Part shown: piece after piece, positions 1 through 6,514 of the stretch | Position numbering within the stretch: position 1 is the first letter of the stretch | How the letters are laid out: each line of letters starts with the position of its first letter | Source of the DNA: an uncultured Parabacteroides sp. | GTDB taxonomy: Bacteria > Bacteroidota > Bacteroidia > Bacteroidales > Tannerellaceae | Reading direction: 5' to 3' | Length of the DNA stretch: 19,656 bases | Assembly (NCBI GenBank): GCA_900770835.1 | Contig: CAAGLQ010000309.1 | Span: forward strand, 1 to 19,656 | Notes under the pieces: model-generated | What the model was told of the DNA's origin: nothing | What the model saw: the letters and a program-made list of their open reading frames with translations, nothing else | Database searches by the model: none | Program-made: the position numbers and the translations under genes

Positions 1-3
1 GAT

Positions 4-58
4 GGTTAACATCAAAGCTCTCGGAGAGTAACCAATATTATTACCGGTTAACATCAAA
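4..58. repeat. 13-bp direct repeat upstream of the AraC-like gene
   Basis: The 13-mer GGTTAACATCAAA occurs at 4-16 and again, identically, at 46-58. The two copies start 42 bp apart, close to four helical turns, so they would lie on the same face of the DNA. Each copy contains the palindrome GTTAAC. The second copy ends about 55 bp before the start codon at 114. This is what a pair of regulator half-sites looks like, possibly for autoregulation, but the role is inference. The array may extend beyond the left edge of the window. Confidence 0.45.
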
Positions 59-99
59 CGATTTTGGAAAGGGTATAACAACGAAAAACAGATAAAAAC

Positions 100-105
100 A
101 GGAGG
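100..105 (+). promoter_or_regulatory. Strong Shine-Dalgarno site AGGAGG
   Basis: AGGAGG lies 8 bases before the ATG at 114. Bacteroidota genes usually have weak or absent Shine-Dalgarno pairing, so a full consensus site is unusual here and decides the start codon. Confidence 0.6.
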
Positions 106-113
106 TAGAGCGT

Positions 114-653
114 ATGGGAAACCGAAAAAACGTAAGAGCACGATGGTATGGCGCATCGGAAAAGATCCGCAACATGCAGCGAAGACCCTTCATAGGGACT
201 CCTCAGTTTAGTTTTGAATCTTTATTTATCTCCCCCTTCACGGAGGAGCGGCATTTCGATGAGCGCAACAACCCCTACTACGAGCCGCTACCGAAGAAAA
301 ACCTCTCTCCCAGCGGAGTCTGGGTTCTCGACGATTACATCCGCCATCTCTATACGCAGAAAAGGAAGATTTGCGACTTCTGCGCACAATACAACATGAC
401 CGGAGAGGATTTGGACGGGCTGGTGTTTGCCCTGACCGGGCTTTCCAACCAGCAATTTCGCAGCCGCTGGATGACCGAGACGGCCGACCTTTGGCTGCGC
501 TACACCGACTTGGAGATCCAGGAGATCGCCCGTCGTAGCGGCATCGGCACACGGGTCAATTTCTATTATTTATATGAACGGGAATTTGATTGCTCACCCT
601 CCGACCGCCGATTTCACCTCCGCCAAGAGGGCGATTTAGGACGCTTCCGATGA
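114..653 (+). CDS. Small AraC-like helix-turn-helix DNA-binding protein
   Basis: A 179-residue protein whose C-terminal half resembles a degenerate AraC/XylS DNA-binding domain. A first helix-turn-helix falls at about residues 85-112. The second is much clearer at about 130-165: LRYTDLEIQEIARRSGIGT followed by NFYYLYEREFDCSPSDRR, matching the family pattern 'L-x-I-x-E-I-A-x-x-S-G-F-x-x-x-x-x-F-x-R-x-F-x-x-x-P-S-x-x-R'. The N-terminal 70 residues are basic and show no cupin or other ligand domain, so it is far shorter than a usual AraC regulator (about 280 residues). The start is fixed by a perfect AGGAGG at 100-105, rare in front of Bacteroidota chromosomal genes. It appears to be a single-gene unit. 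Targets are unknown; it could also be a remodelled, non-activating member of the family. Confidence 0.7.
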   Translation: MGNRKNVRARWYGASEKIRNMQRRPFIGTPQFSFESLFISPFTEERHFDERNNPYYEPLPKKNLSPSGVWVLDDYIRHLYTQKRKICDFCAQYNMTGEDLDGLVFALTGLSNQQFRSRWMTETADLWLRYTDLEIQEIARRSGIGTRVNFYYLYEREFDCSPSDRRFHLRQEGDLGRFR

Positions 654-702
654 GCCTAATCGATAGGCGATCGATCAGGAACAACGCGAACGCGCTACCT
701 AT

Positions 703-733
703 CCCCACATTCGGCCACCGGCCGAATGCGGGG
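703..733. repeat. Strong intergenic hairpin without T-tract
   Basis: The arms CCCCACATTCGGCC (703-716) and GGCCGAATGCGGGG (720-733) pair over 14 positions with a single A-C mismatch and a 3-nt loop. It lies about 50 bp past the AraC-like gene and about 60 bp before the dCMP deaminase promoter. There is no run of T after the stem on either strand, so it is not a textbook intrinsic terminator. It may act as a Rho-type or RNA-stability structure, or be a dispersed palindrome. Confidence 0.6.
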
Positions 734-795
734 AGAAGCCATGTAACTACATAAGAATCTTTTTTGGAAAGCGCATAAGGAATCGAATTATTCTT

Positions 796-803
796 TACCT
801 TCG
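796..803 (+). promoter_or_regulatory. Candidate -7 promoter box TACCTTCG
   Basis: TACCTTCG differs at one base from the Bacteroidota -7 consensus TAnnTTTG. It lies 32 bp before the dCMP deaminase start. No convincing TTTG is seen 19 bp upstream. The same TTCG variant appears in front of other genes in this window. Confidence 0.4.
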
Positions 804-835
804 CGCCTCACGGATACACAGACAGTAAGAAGAAA

Positions 836-1270
836 ATGTGCGAGAAAGCAGACAAACAGCATGAATTGGACAAGCGGTACCTTCGTATGGCCGCTATTTG
901 GGCCGAAAACTCGTACTGCAAGCGCCGCCAGGTAGGAGCGCTTTTAGTCAAGGATAAGATGATTATCTCTGATGGTTTCAATGGCACGCCAGCCGGATTC
1001 GAGAATGTTTGCGAGGATGAGCTGAACCAGACAAAACCCTACGTGCTCCATGCGGAGGCGAACGCGATCACGAAGGTGGCAGCCTCCTCGAACAGCAGCC
1101 GGGGCGCGACCATTTACGTCACCTCCTCTCCCTGCATCGAATGTGCGAAGCTGATCATCCAATCCGGCATTCGAAGAGTAGTTTACTCAGAGGATTATCG
1201 GCTGGCGGATGGCATCGAGTTATTGAAACGCGCCGGCGTGGAGGTGGATTATATCGACTTGAATGATTAA
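836..1270 (+). CDS. Deoxycytidylate (dCMP) deaminase, zinc-dependent
   Basis: A 144-residue cytidine/deoxycytidylate deaminase-family enzyme that would deaminate dCMP to dUMP, the precursor for thymidylate synthesis, in the cytosol. The zinc site is complete: HAE at residues 72-74 (His72 ligand, Glu74 proton shuttle) and SSPCIECAK with Cys100 and Cys103. The segment FNGTPAGFENVCED at about 48-61 is the substrate-recognition loop typical of dCMP deaminases rather than of guanine or tRNA adenosine deaminases. Length is normal for the ComEB/dCMP type. It is the first gene of a unit with the S41 protease, which begins 18 bp downstream. The substrate is assigned by family resemblance. Confidence 0.9.
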   Translation: MCEKADKQHELDKRYLRMAAIWAENSYCKRRQVGALLVKDKMIISDGFNGTPAGFENVCEDELNQTKPYVLHAEANAITKVAASSNSSRGATIYVTSSPCIECAKLIIQSGIRRVVYSEDYRLADGIELLKRAGVEVDYIDLND

Positions 1271-1288
1271 TAAAATTCCTATTTTTAT

Positions 1289-3010
1289 ATGGACAAGAAT
1301 AGCAGACTCAGCGTGTGGCTGCCCGTGATCATCGCGGCGAGCATCGCCTTGGGCATCTTCATTGGCAATCATTATCTTTCAAGGAGCCAAGGGAAGCATC
1401 ATAATTATATGAGTGGCAACAAGATCAATGCCATCCTAAACATGATTGATGAGCAATACGTCGACACGGTGAACATGCGCGACTTGGTGGAAGGCACGAT
1501 CCCGAAGATCTTCGGAGAGCTAGACCCCCACTCGGTGTACATCCCCGCGGAGGAGGCATCGGCGGTGAACGAGGAGCTGGAGGGCTCTTTCAGCGGCATC
1601 GGCGTAACGTTTAACATGCAGACCGATACGATCTTGGTGATCAGCGTGATCAATGGAGGTCCCGCAGAAAAGGCCGGCCTGCTGCCTTTCGATCGGATCA
1701 TCACGATCAACGATTCAGTCTTCTCGGGCGTGAAGAAGAACCAAAACGAGATTATGAAGACGCTGCGAGGCGCAAAGAATAGCACGGTACGTTTAGGCGT
1801 GAAGCGCGGCAACGAACCAGGGATGCTCGCTTTCGAGGTGACACGAGGCGACGTGCCTGTCAACTCGGTAGATGTGGCTTACGAGGTGTCGAAAGGCATC
1901 GGTTACATCAAGGTGAGCAAGTTTGCCCGCAACACGTATAATGAGTTCATCACGGCCATCGCCAAGTTGAAGCAACTGGAGTGTCACGCCTTTGTGGTTG
2001 ATCTGCGAGGGAATACCGGAGGCTACATGGAGGCGGCGATCAATATGATCAACGAGTTCATGCCGAAGGGACGGCTTATTGTCTATACAGAAGGCAAGGC
2101 ATTCCCCCGCTCTGACGTCTATGCCAATGGGACGGGTACCTGCCAGCAGGATCCGATCGTGGTTTTGACGGATGAGACCTCTGCTTCCGCAAGCGAGATT
2201 TTCTCCGGGGCGATTCAAGATAACGACCGTGGTACGATCGTGGGCCGTCGCACATACGGGAAGGGATTGGTGCAGACACAGCTGGCACTGCATGACGGTT
2301 CGGAGATGCGACTGACAATCGCTCGTTATTATACACCCTCCGGTCGTTGCATCCAGAAAAAATATGAGAAGGGCAACAACGAGGAGTATGATCAGGATAT
2401 TTACAACCGCTATATGCACGGTGAGTTTGACTCGGCGGATAGCATCAAACTAGATGATTCGTTGCGTTACCAGACGATAGGTGGCCGTACGGTCTATGGC
2501 GGTGGTGGTATTATGCCGGATATTTTCATCCCGCGCGACACGAGTGGCATTACCTCTTATTTCTCAAACGTGGTGAACAGCGGAGTGCTCTATCTATATG
2601 CGCTGGAGTATTCCGACCGTAACCGCGAGCAACTGGCCGCTTTCAGCGACTGGAAAGCCTTGCAGGCGTATTTGCGGCAGCAGCCGTTGCTGGATGATTT
2701 CACGGAGTTTGCCGCCACGAAGGGCATCAAGAAGCGCCCGACGTTGATCCGGATCTCCGGCAGCCTGATCGAGAACCAATTACAGGCTTACATCGTGCGC
2801 AATTTCTTCGATGACGAGGGCTTTTATCCCATCTTCCTGCAGGATGACGTAACTTTACTGAAAGCGGTTCAACTCCTGAAAGAGGGAAAGTCATTGCCGT
2901 CGTTGGAATCTCAAAATGGAATGACAGATGGAAATCTACAAAGCAAAGCAGGCCTTACGAAAAGATATGGCCGCCCAAAAGAGCGCATTTACGTCGACGG
3001 CGTTGCTTGA
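1289..3010 (+). CDS. S41-family C-terminal processing peptidase (CtpA/Prc-like), membrane-anchored
   Basis: A 573-residue serine protease of the S41/tail-specific family, expected to cleave periplasmic proteins near their C-termini. An uncleaved signal-anchor helix spans residues 8-26. A PDZ domain follows at about 95-175 (SGIGVTFNM, INGGPAEKAGLLPFDRI). The protease core is at about 200-350, with the catalytic pair Ser300 in TSASASE and Lys325 in TYGKG, 25 residues apart as in the family. A C-terminal region of about 200 residues of unclear fold completes it. The last 27 codons overlap the folate gene that follows in another frame, so the tail (after residue ~545) may be a late addition. It sits in one unit with dCMP deaminase and the folate enzyme, with no functional link obvious. 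Confidence 0.92.
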   Translation: MDKNSRLSVWLPVIIAASIALGIFIGNHYLSRSQGKHHNYMSGNKINAILNMIDEQYVDTVNMRDLVEGTIPKIFGELDPHSVYIPAEEASAVNEELEGSFSGIGVTFNMQTDTILVISVINGGPAEKAGLLPFDRIITINDSVFSGVKKNQNEIMKTLRGAKNSTVRLGVKRGNEPGMLAFEVTRGDVPVNSVDVAYEVSKGIGYIKVSKFARNTYNEFITAIAKLKQLECHAFVVDLRGNTGGYMEAAINMINEFMPKGRLIVYTEGKAFPRSDVYANGTGTCQQDPIVVLTDETSASASEIFSGAIQDNDRGTIVGRRTYGKGLVQTQLALHDGSEMRLTIARYYTPSGRCIQKKYEKGNNEEYDQDIYNRYMHGEFDSADSIKLDDSLRYQTIGGRTVYGGGGIMPDIFIPRDTSGITSYFSNVVNSGVLYLYALEYSDRNREQLAAFSDWKALQAYLRQQPLLDDFTEFAATKGIKKRPTLIRISGSLIENQLQAYIVRNFFDDEGFYPIFLQDDVTLLKAVQLLKEGKSLPSLESQNGMTDGNLQSKAGLTKRYGRPKERIYVDGVA

Positions 3011-3506
3011 TAGGTCGGAGCTCATCCTGCGCCGGCTGGAGGAGTGGCCTCCGTTTCTAGAAGCCGAGCAAGTCGCGCTATATCACGCCTTGCCCGGCGA
3101 GGTGCAGACGGCGGCATTCATCGAGCGATGGTATCGACAAAAGCATCTTTTCCTGCCGTTGGTGGCAGGAGATGATTTGCGTTTGCTGCGCTATTCGGGT
3201 CCGGAATCTTTGCAGAAGGGAGCCTTTGGCATCTGGGAGCCTAAACCCAATGGGGAGGAAGCGGAAAAGGGAAAAATTGATTTAATTATTGTCCCCGGCG
3301 TGGCATTCGACCGTCAATGCCATCGTTTAGGGCGCGGGCGCGGGTTCTATGATCGCCTCCTTTCCTTGATGGATGCGCCGAAGGTTGGCATTTGCTTTGA
3401 CTTTCAGTTAGTGGCCTCCGTTCCCGTTGAATCGTTCGATCGCCCGATGGACCATGTTGTCACGGAGCATGGGATTTATTCAACTAATGAAATTGGATGT
3501 CTGTGA
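2928..3506 (+). CDS. 5-formyltetrahydrofolate cyclo-ligase (5,10-methenyltetrahydrofolate synthetase)
   Basis: A 192-residue enzyme of the MTHFS/YgfA family. It converts 5-formyltetrahydrofolate to 5,10-methenyltetrahydrofolate using ATP, rescuing a folate form that inhibits one-carbon enzymes. The hallmark nucleotide/folate-binding motif LGRGRGFYDRLL lies at residues 134-145, preceded by the conserved DLIIVPGVAFD at 118-128. The early basic segment AKQALRKDM matches the family N-terminus. Length is normal. The start at 2928 lies 83 nt inside the S41 gene; MEIYKAKQALRK is the expected family start, and no later ATG preserves that segment. The 3' end overlaps the convergent DUF721 gene by 23 bp. 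Confidence 0.9.
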   Translation: MEIYKAKQALRKDMAAQKSAFTSTALLDRSELILRRLEEWPPFLEAEQVALYHALPGEVQTAAFIERWYRQKHLFLPLVAGDDLRLLRYSGPESLQKGAFGIWEPKPNGEEAEKGKIDLIIVPGVAFDRQCHRLGRGRGFYDRLLSLMDAPKVGICFDFQLVASVPVESFDRPMDHVVTEHGIYSTNEIGCL

Positions 3507-3777
3507 TGGCGGTAGCTTGAACCGCTTTATTCAAGGCTTCGATTAGATGCGTTTTGCTCATTAAAAGCTCGTTGCGGAGAACAGCGGAAGTAAGAGAAAC
3601 GTGGAGCACTGGCCCTTTCATAAACAGATTGCGGGTGTAACGCAGAATAGCGGATCCGCAGGTTTCTCTCCATGCTCGTTCCACCCGTACCTCCAAAATC
3701 CTTTGTCGTATTCCCGGATTCTCTTCAAAGAATTCCTGTATCACCGCTCCGATAGGCTGGTCATTTCTCACTCTCAT
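3484..3777 (-). CDS. DUF721 domain protein (DciA-like)
   Basis: A 97-residue small basic protein of the DUF721 family. It contains the family pattern of an N-terminal 'I-G-x-x-I-x-E-F' helix (PIGAVIQEFFEENP), a central W-x-x-x-x-G (AWRETCGS) and the strand-turn-strand GPVLHVSLTSAVLRNELLM. DUF721 includes DciA, a helicase-loading factor in many bacteria; the short Bacteroidota form adjoining recF is usually left unnamed. The ATG starts 3 bp after the recF stop codon, so the two are surely co-transcribed and probably translationally coupled, suggesting a role in DNA replication or repair. The gene is convergent with, and overlaps, the folate cyclo-ligase end. Confidence 0.8.
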   Translation of the reverse strand: MRVRNDQPIGAVIQEFFEENPGIRQRILEVRVERAWRETCGSAILRYTRNLFMKGPVLHVSLTSAVLRNELLMSKTHLIEALNKAVQATAITDIQFH

Positions 3778-3780
3778 GAA

Positions 3781-4878
3781 TCATTCCTCCATCGGCGTTA
3801 CAGCACCTTGTTCTACTTTGAACAGCGCATGATCTCCTCCCATGGAGGTCAAGATCGCATCGAGGTATTTTCGGTTGGTATCTGTGATAAAGATCTGCCC
3901 AAACTCTTCACCACTGACCAACTTGACGATCTGTTCCACTCGCATAGCATCTAATTTGTCAAACAAATCGTCCAATAGCAAAATAGGGGTTGTCTGCCCT
4001 CGCTGGTTGAGGAAAGCGAATTGCGCTAGCTTCAAAGCGATCAGATAACTCTTGTTTTGCCCCTGCGAACCTACCCTACGAATCAAATACCCATTGAGAG
4101 TCATCTCCAACTCGTCTTTGTGTATACCAGCCGAAGTATAGCCCAAGATACGGTCTCGCTCTCGATTTTGCGCCAACTTCTCGGTCAACACTCCAGCCTC
4201 TAATTGCGAGATATACTTCAGTCCTACGTTCTCTGACTCGCCACATATACGTTGATAATAGGTATTAAAGATGGGCGTGAAATCCTCCACTAATTGTCGC
4301 CTTATCTCATGGATCATTTGTCCATACATGCCCAATTGCATTTCTAACACTTCATAAAGCGAAGCGTCGAGCGACTGCTCTTTCAATAAGCTGTTCCGTT
4401 GTAACAGAGCCTTGTTGTATCGGATCAACGCATGTAAGTAATTCTTATCTTGTTGGGAAATAATTAGGTCGAGAAAACGCCGACGTTCCTCACTGCCCCC
4501 ACGAATCAAGTCCGCATCAGCTGGAGAGACCATCACCAAGGGCAATAATCCGATATGCTCAGACAGCTTGTCATATTCTTTCTTATTACGTTTAAACTGC
4601 TTGCGTTGCTTGCGTCGAATGGCACAGAAGATCTCTTCTGTCCGTTCCTCATAGTCATACAGGCCTTGCAAGACACACATGTCCTGATCGTTATGAATAA
4701 TTTGGCTATCAAGCGTATGGATATGGCTTTTTGCAAAAGATAGATAATAGATGGCGTCGAGCAAATTAGTCTTTCCCATACCGTTGTTACCAAAAAAGCA
4801 GTTCATCTTCGGGGAGAAAGCGACTTCCGCTTGCAATATGTTTTTGTAGTTGAGAATAGAAAGCCTGTTCAGTATCAT
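3781..4878 (-). CDS. recF: DNA replication and repair protein RecF
   Basis: A 365-residue SMC-like ATPase that binds gapped DNA and helps load RecA through RecO and RecR. The Walker A loop is GNNGMGKTN in the N-terminal 45 residues, preceded by the family start MILNRLSILNYKNI. The ABC signature region is VGSQGQNKSYLIALKLAQ and the Walker B is PILLLDDLFDKLD, all near the C-terminus as expected. The reading frame is open upstream to 5118, but I place the start at 4878: this gives the normal RecF length and N-terminus, and a -7 box lies just upstream. The upstream extension is hydrophobic and not family-like. It is the first gene of a unit with DUF721. Confidence 0.93.
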   Translation of the reverse strand: MILNRLSILNYKNILQAEVAFSPKMNCFFGNNGMGKTNLLDAIYYLSFAKSHIHTLDSQIIHNDQDMCVLQGLYDYEERTEEIFCAIRRKQRKQFKRNKKEYDKLSEHIGLLPLVMVSPADADLIRGGSEERRRFLDLIISQQDKNYLHALIRYNKALLQRNSLLKEQSLDASLYEVLEMQLGMYGQMIHEIRRQLVEDFTPIFNTYYQRICGESENVGLKYISQLEAGVLTEKLAQNRERDRILGYTSAGIHKDELEMTLNGYLIRRVGSQGQNKSYLIALKLAQFAFLNQRGQTTPILLLDDLFDKLDAMRVEQIVKLVSGEEFGQIFITDTNRKYLDAILTSMGGDHALFKVEQGAVTPMEE

Positions 4879-4897
4879 CTCAGATGTATTAATGGCA

Positions 4898-4905
4898 CAA
4901 AAGTA
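4898..4905 (-). promoter_or_regulatory. -7 promoter box for recF (TACTTTTG)
   Basis: Read on the minus strand, TACTTTTG fits the Bacteroidota -7 consensus TAnnTTTG exactly. It lies 20 bp before the recF start at 4878, leaving a short leader. The -33 region is occupied by a palindrome and has no clear TTTG. Confidence 0.55.
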
Positions 4906-4910
4906 AAAAA

Positions 4911-4926
4911 TATACTTCGAAGTATA
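4911..4926. promoter_or_regulatory. Perfect 16-bp palindrome, candidate operator between recF and the TPR gene
   Basis: TATACTTCGAAGTATA is a perfect inverted repeat with no spacer. It starts 5 bp upstream of the recF -7 box and ends 21 bp upstream of a -7-like box for the divergent TPR gene, so it covers the -33 zone of both promoters. That placement is typical of an operator for a dimeric regulator. No regulator gene is adjacent; function is inferred. Confidence 0.45.
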
Positions 4927-4947
4927 GATTATATCATCAAAAAAAAC

Positions 4948-4955
4948 TACTTTCG
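4948..4955 (+). promoter_or_regulatory. Candidate -7 promoter box TACTTTCG for the TPR-ribH unit
   Basis: TACTTTCG is one base off TAnnTTTG and lies 76 bp before the start at 5032. The stretch between is non-coding apart from the unlikely recF extension. The distance allows a leader of about 70 nt. Confidence 0.35.
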
Positions 4956-5031
4956 CGCTCTGAATCGCTTGCCATGTGGCATGTTGCGAGACAAGGCATA
5001 GATAAATTAATAACAACGTATAAAACACATT

Positions 5032-5718
5032 ATGGCTACTACAGAAAAAGAGACCTACAACGAGGTGGGAGAAGTAGAAGTACTTGTTTCCAGAGTAGAG
5101 ATGTTCATCGAAGAACATTCAAAGAAAATCATTTCCGGCATTATCGCCGTCGTTGTCGTTGTTGGTGCAATCTTGGGTGTGAAGTATGGATATTTGATTC
5201 CGAGAGAGAAAAAGGCGAACGCCGCCCTCTTCAAAGGCGAGCAATATTTTGCAAGAGATTCTTTCGCTTTAGCTTTGAATGGCAATGGAGCAGACTATTT
5301 GGGATTTGAGACGATTATCAATGAATGGGGCAGCACGGATGCAGGCAACTTGGCGAAAGCATACGCCGGCATCTGCTACTTCAAGATGGGCGAGACCGAG
5401 AAAGCGTTAGGTTACTTGAAGTCTTTTAACGGTAGCGATAACATGATCTCTCCGGCTATCGTTGGCTTGATTGGCGATTGCTATGTGAACATGGGCAATG
5501 TGAAAGAGGGGATCAGCTATTTTGAGAAAGCAGCTAAGGCTGCCAATAATGAAGTGGTTAGTCCTATTTATTTGAAGAAGGCTGGTTTGGCATACGAGAA
5601 TTTGAAAGAGTATGACAAGGCTGTGCAGACCTACAAGAGTATCAAGGAGAAATATTACAACTCTATGGAAGCTGCTGATATCGACAAGTACATCACCCGA
5701 GCAGCAGCCGCTAAATAA
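5032..5718 (+). CDS. Membrane-anchored tetratricopeptide-repeat protein
   Basis: A 228-residue protein with a short cytoplasmic N-terminus of about 32 residues, one transmembrane helix at about 33-52 (IISGIIAVVVVVGAILGVKY), and a C-terminal TPR domain facing the periplasm. TPR-like units are visible from about residue 105 (AKAYAGICYFKMGETEKALGY), near 145 (GLIGDCYVNMGNVKEGISYF) and near 185 (KAGLAYENLKEYDKAVQTYK). The layout is like YfgM-type proteins, which attend periplasmic protein folding; the resemblance is architectural only. It is followed 8 bp later by ribH, so the two are co-transcribed, although no functional link to riboflavin is obvious. Confidence 0.85.
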   Translation: MATTEKETYNEVGEVEVLVSRVEMFIEEHSKKIISGIIAVVVVVGAILGVKYGYLIPREKKANAALFKGEQYFARDSFALALNGNGADYLGFETIINEWGSTDAGNLAKAYAGICYFKMGETEKALGYLKSFNGSDNMISPAIVGLIGDCYVNMGNVKEGISYFEKAAKAANNEVVSPIYLKKAGLAYENLKEYDKAVQTYKSIKEKYYNSMEAADIDKYITRAAAAK

Positions 5719-5726
5719 AAACAGGT

Positions 5727-6209
5727 ATGGCTACCGCATATCAAAACTTATCTCAATACGATTTCAACAGCGTTCCTGATGCGTCTAATATGAATATCGG
5801 TATTGTAGTAGCAGAGTGGAACCGTAACATTACTGAGAGATTACTGGAAGGTGCTTGCAACACACTGGAGAGGCATGGCGTGAAACCGCAAAACATTATT
5901 GTGAAGCGTGTGCCGGGAAGTTTTGAGCTGACCTTTGGGGCGAAACGTTTAGCGGAATCTAAAGACTTGGATGCAGTCATCGTGTTGGGCTGCGTCGTAA
6001 GAGGTGATACTCCCCATTTCGATTATGTCTGCTCAGGCGTAACACAGGGTATTACGGAGTTAAATCTCATGTATGATATTCCCTTTATTTTCGGCCTGTT
6101 AACTACTGATACGATGCAGCAATCTGAGGATCGTGCGGGTGGTAAATATGGCAATAAGGGTGACGAGGCAGCGGTGACAGCGATTAAAATGGCAAATTTT
6201 TCAGCCTAA
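5727..6209 (+). CDS. ribH: 6,7-dimethyl-8-ribityllumazine synthase
   Basis: A 160-residue lumazine synthase, which condenses 5-amino-6-ribitylaminouracil with 3,4-dihydroxy-2-butanone 4-phosphate in the penultimate step of riboflavin synthesis and forms cytosolic pentamers or 60-mers. Diagnostic segments are VVAEWN (28-32, aromatic residue stacking on the pyrimidine), VPGSFEL (62-68), and GCVVRGDTPHFDYVC (88-102) with catalytic His97. The phosphate-binding region follows at about 133-147, with Arg136 in SEDRAGGKYGNKG. All key positions are present and length is normal. It is the second gene after the TPR protein, and the tRNA promoter begins 3 bp after its stop codon. Confidence 0.96.
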   Translation: MATAYQNLSQYDFNSVPDASNMNIGIVVAEWNRNITERLLEGACNTLERHGVKPQNIIVKRVPGSFELTFGAKRLAESKDLDAVIVLGCVVRGDTPHFDYVCSGVTQGITELNLMYDIPFIFGLLTTDTMQQSEDRAGGKYGNKGDEAAVTAIKMANFSA

Positions 6210-6212
6210 TCG

Positions 6213-6243
6213 TTTGCACATTCAAAAAAAAAACATACCTTTG
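6213..6243 (+). promoter_or_regulatory. Consensus Bacteroidota promoter for the tRNA-Tyr/tRNA-Gly unit
   Basis: TTTG at 6213-6216 and TACCTTTG at 6236-6243 are separated by exactly 19 bp, the ideal -33/-7 arrangement. A run of ten A occupies the spacer at 6224-6233. The tRNA begins at 6260, leaving a 5' leader of roughly 10 nt. Confidence 0.8.
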
Positions 6244-6259
6244 CAACGCAATTAAGGAA

Positions 6260-6342
6260 GGGCAGTTACCAGAGTGGCCAAATGGGGCTGACTGTAACTC
6301 AGCTGGCTTACGCCTTCGGTGGTTCGAATCCATCACTGCCCA
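6260..6342 (+). tRNA. tRNA-Tyr: tRNA-Tyr (anticodon GTA)
   Basis: An 83-nt class II tRNA. The acceptor stem GGGCAGT (6260-6266) pairs with ACTGCCC (6335-6341), with discriminator A at 6342. The anticodon stem GCTGA/TCAGC encloses the loop CTGTAAC with GTA at 6294-6296. A long variable arm (GGCTTACGCC region) and the T arm GGTGG-TTCGAAT-CCATC follow. The 3' CCA is not encoded. Confidence 0.95.
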
Positions 6343-6364
6343 CTCCTTTTAATTCGTAATTCAT

Positions 6365-6437
6365 GCGGAAGTAGCTCAGTCGATAGAGCATTAGCCTTCC
6401 AAGCTGAGGGTCGCGGGTTTGAGTCCCGTCTTCCGCT
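6365..6437 (+). tRNA. tRNA-Gly: tRNA-Gly (anticodon TCC)
   Basis: A 73-nt tRNA. The acceptor stem GCGGAAG (6365-6371) pairs with CTTCCGC (6430-6436), with discriminator T at 6437 as in other glycine tRNAs. The anticodon stem TTAGC/GCTGA encloses the loop CTTCCAA (anticodon TCC). The T loop is TTTGAGT, a G-for-A variation at the fifth loop position's neighbour being unremarkable. CCA is not encoded. It lies 22 bp after tRNA-Tyr and shares its promoter and terminator. Confidence 0.95.
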
Positions 6438-6444
6438 CTTCCAG

Positions 6445-6481
6445 AAACCTCTGATAGCATATCTATCAGGGGTTTTCTTTT
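6445..6481 (+). terminator. Intrinsic terminator of the tRNA unit
   Basis: AAACCTCTGATAG (6445-6457) pairs with CTATCAGGGGTTT (6463-6475), one G-T pair, loop of 5 nt, followed by TCTTTTAT. It begins 8 bp after tRNA-Gly. Confidence 0.85.
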
Positions 6482-6514
6482 ATTCTGAATATGTCAGGAA
6501 TAGGGTTGGTAAAA

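Noticed and set aside
1793..2419. 208-codon open frame antisense to the S41 protease
   Set aside because: Shadow of a clear protease core containing the PDZ-to-active-site region; no ribosome site or family resemblance.
4879..5118. 80-residue N-terminal extension of RecF
   Set aside because: It is not family-like, would cover the -7 box and the 16-bp palindrome, and RecF has its normal length from 4878.
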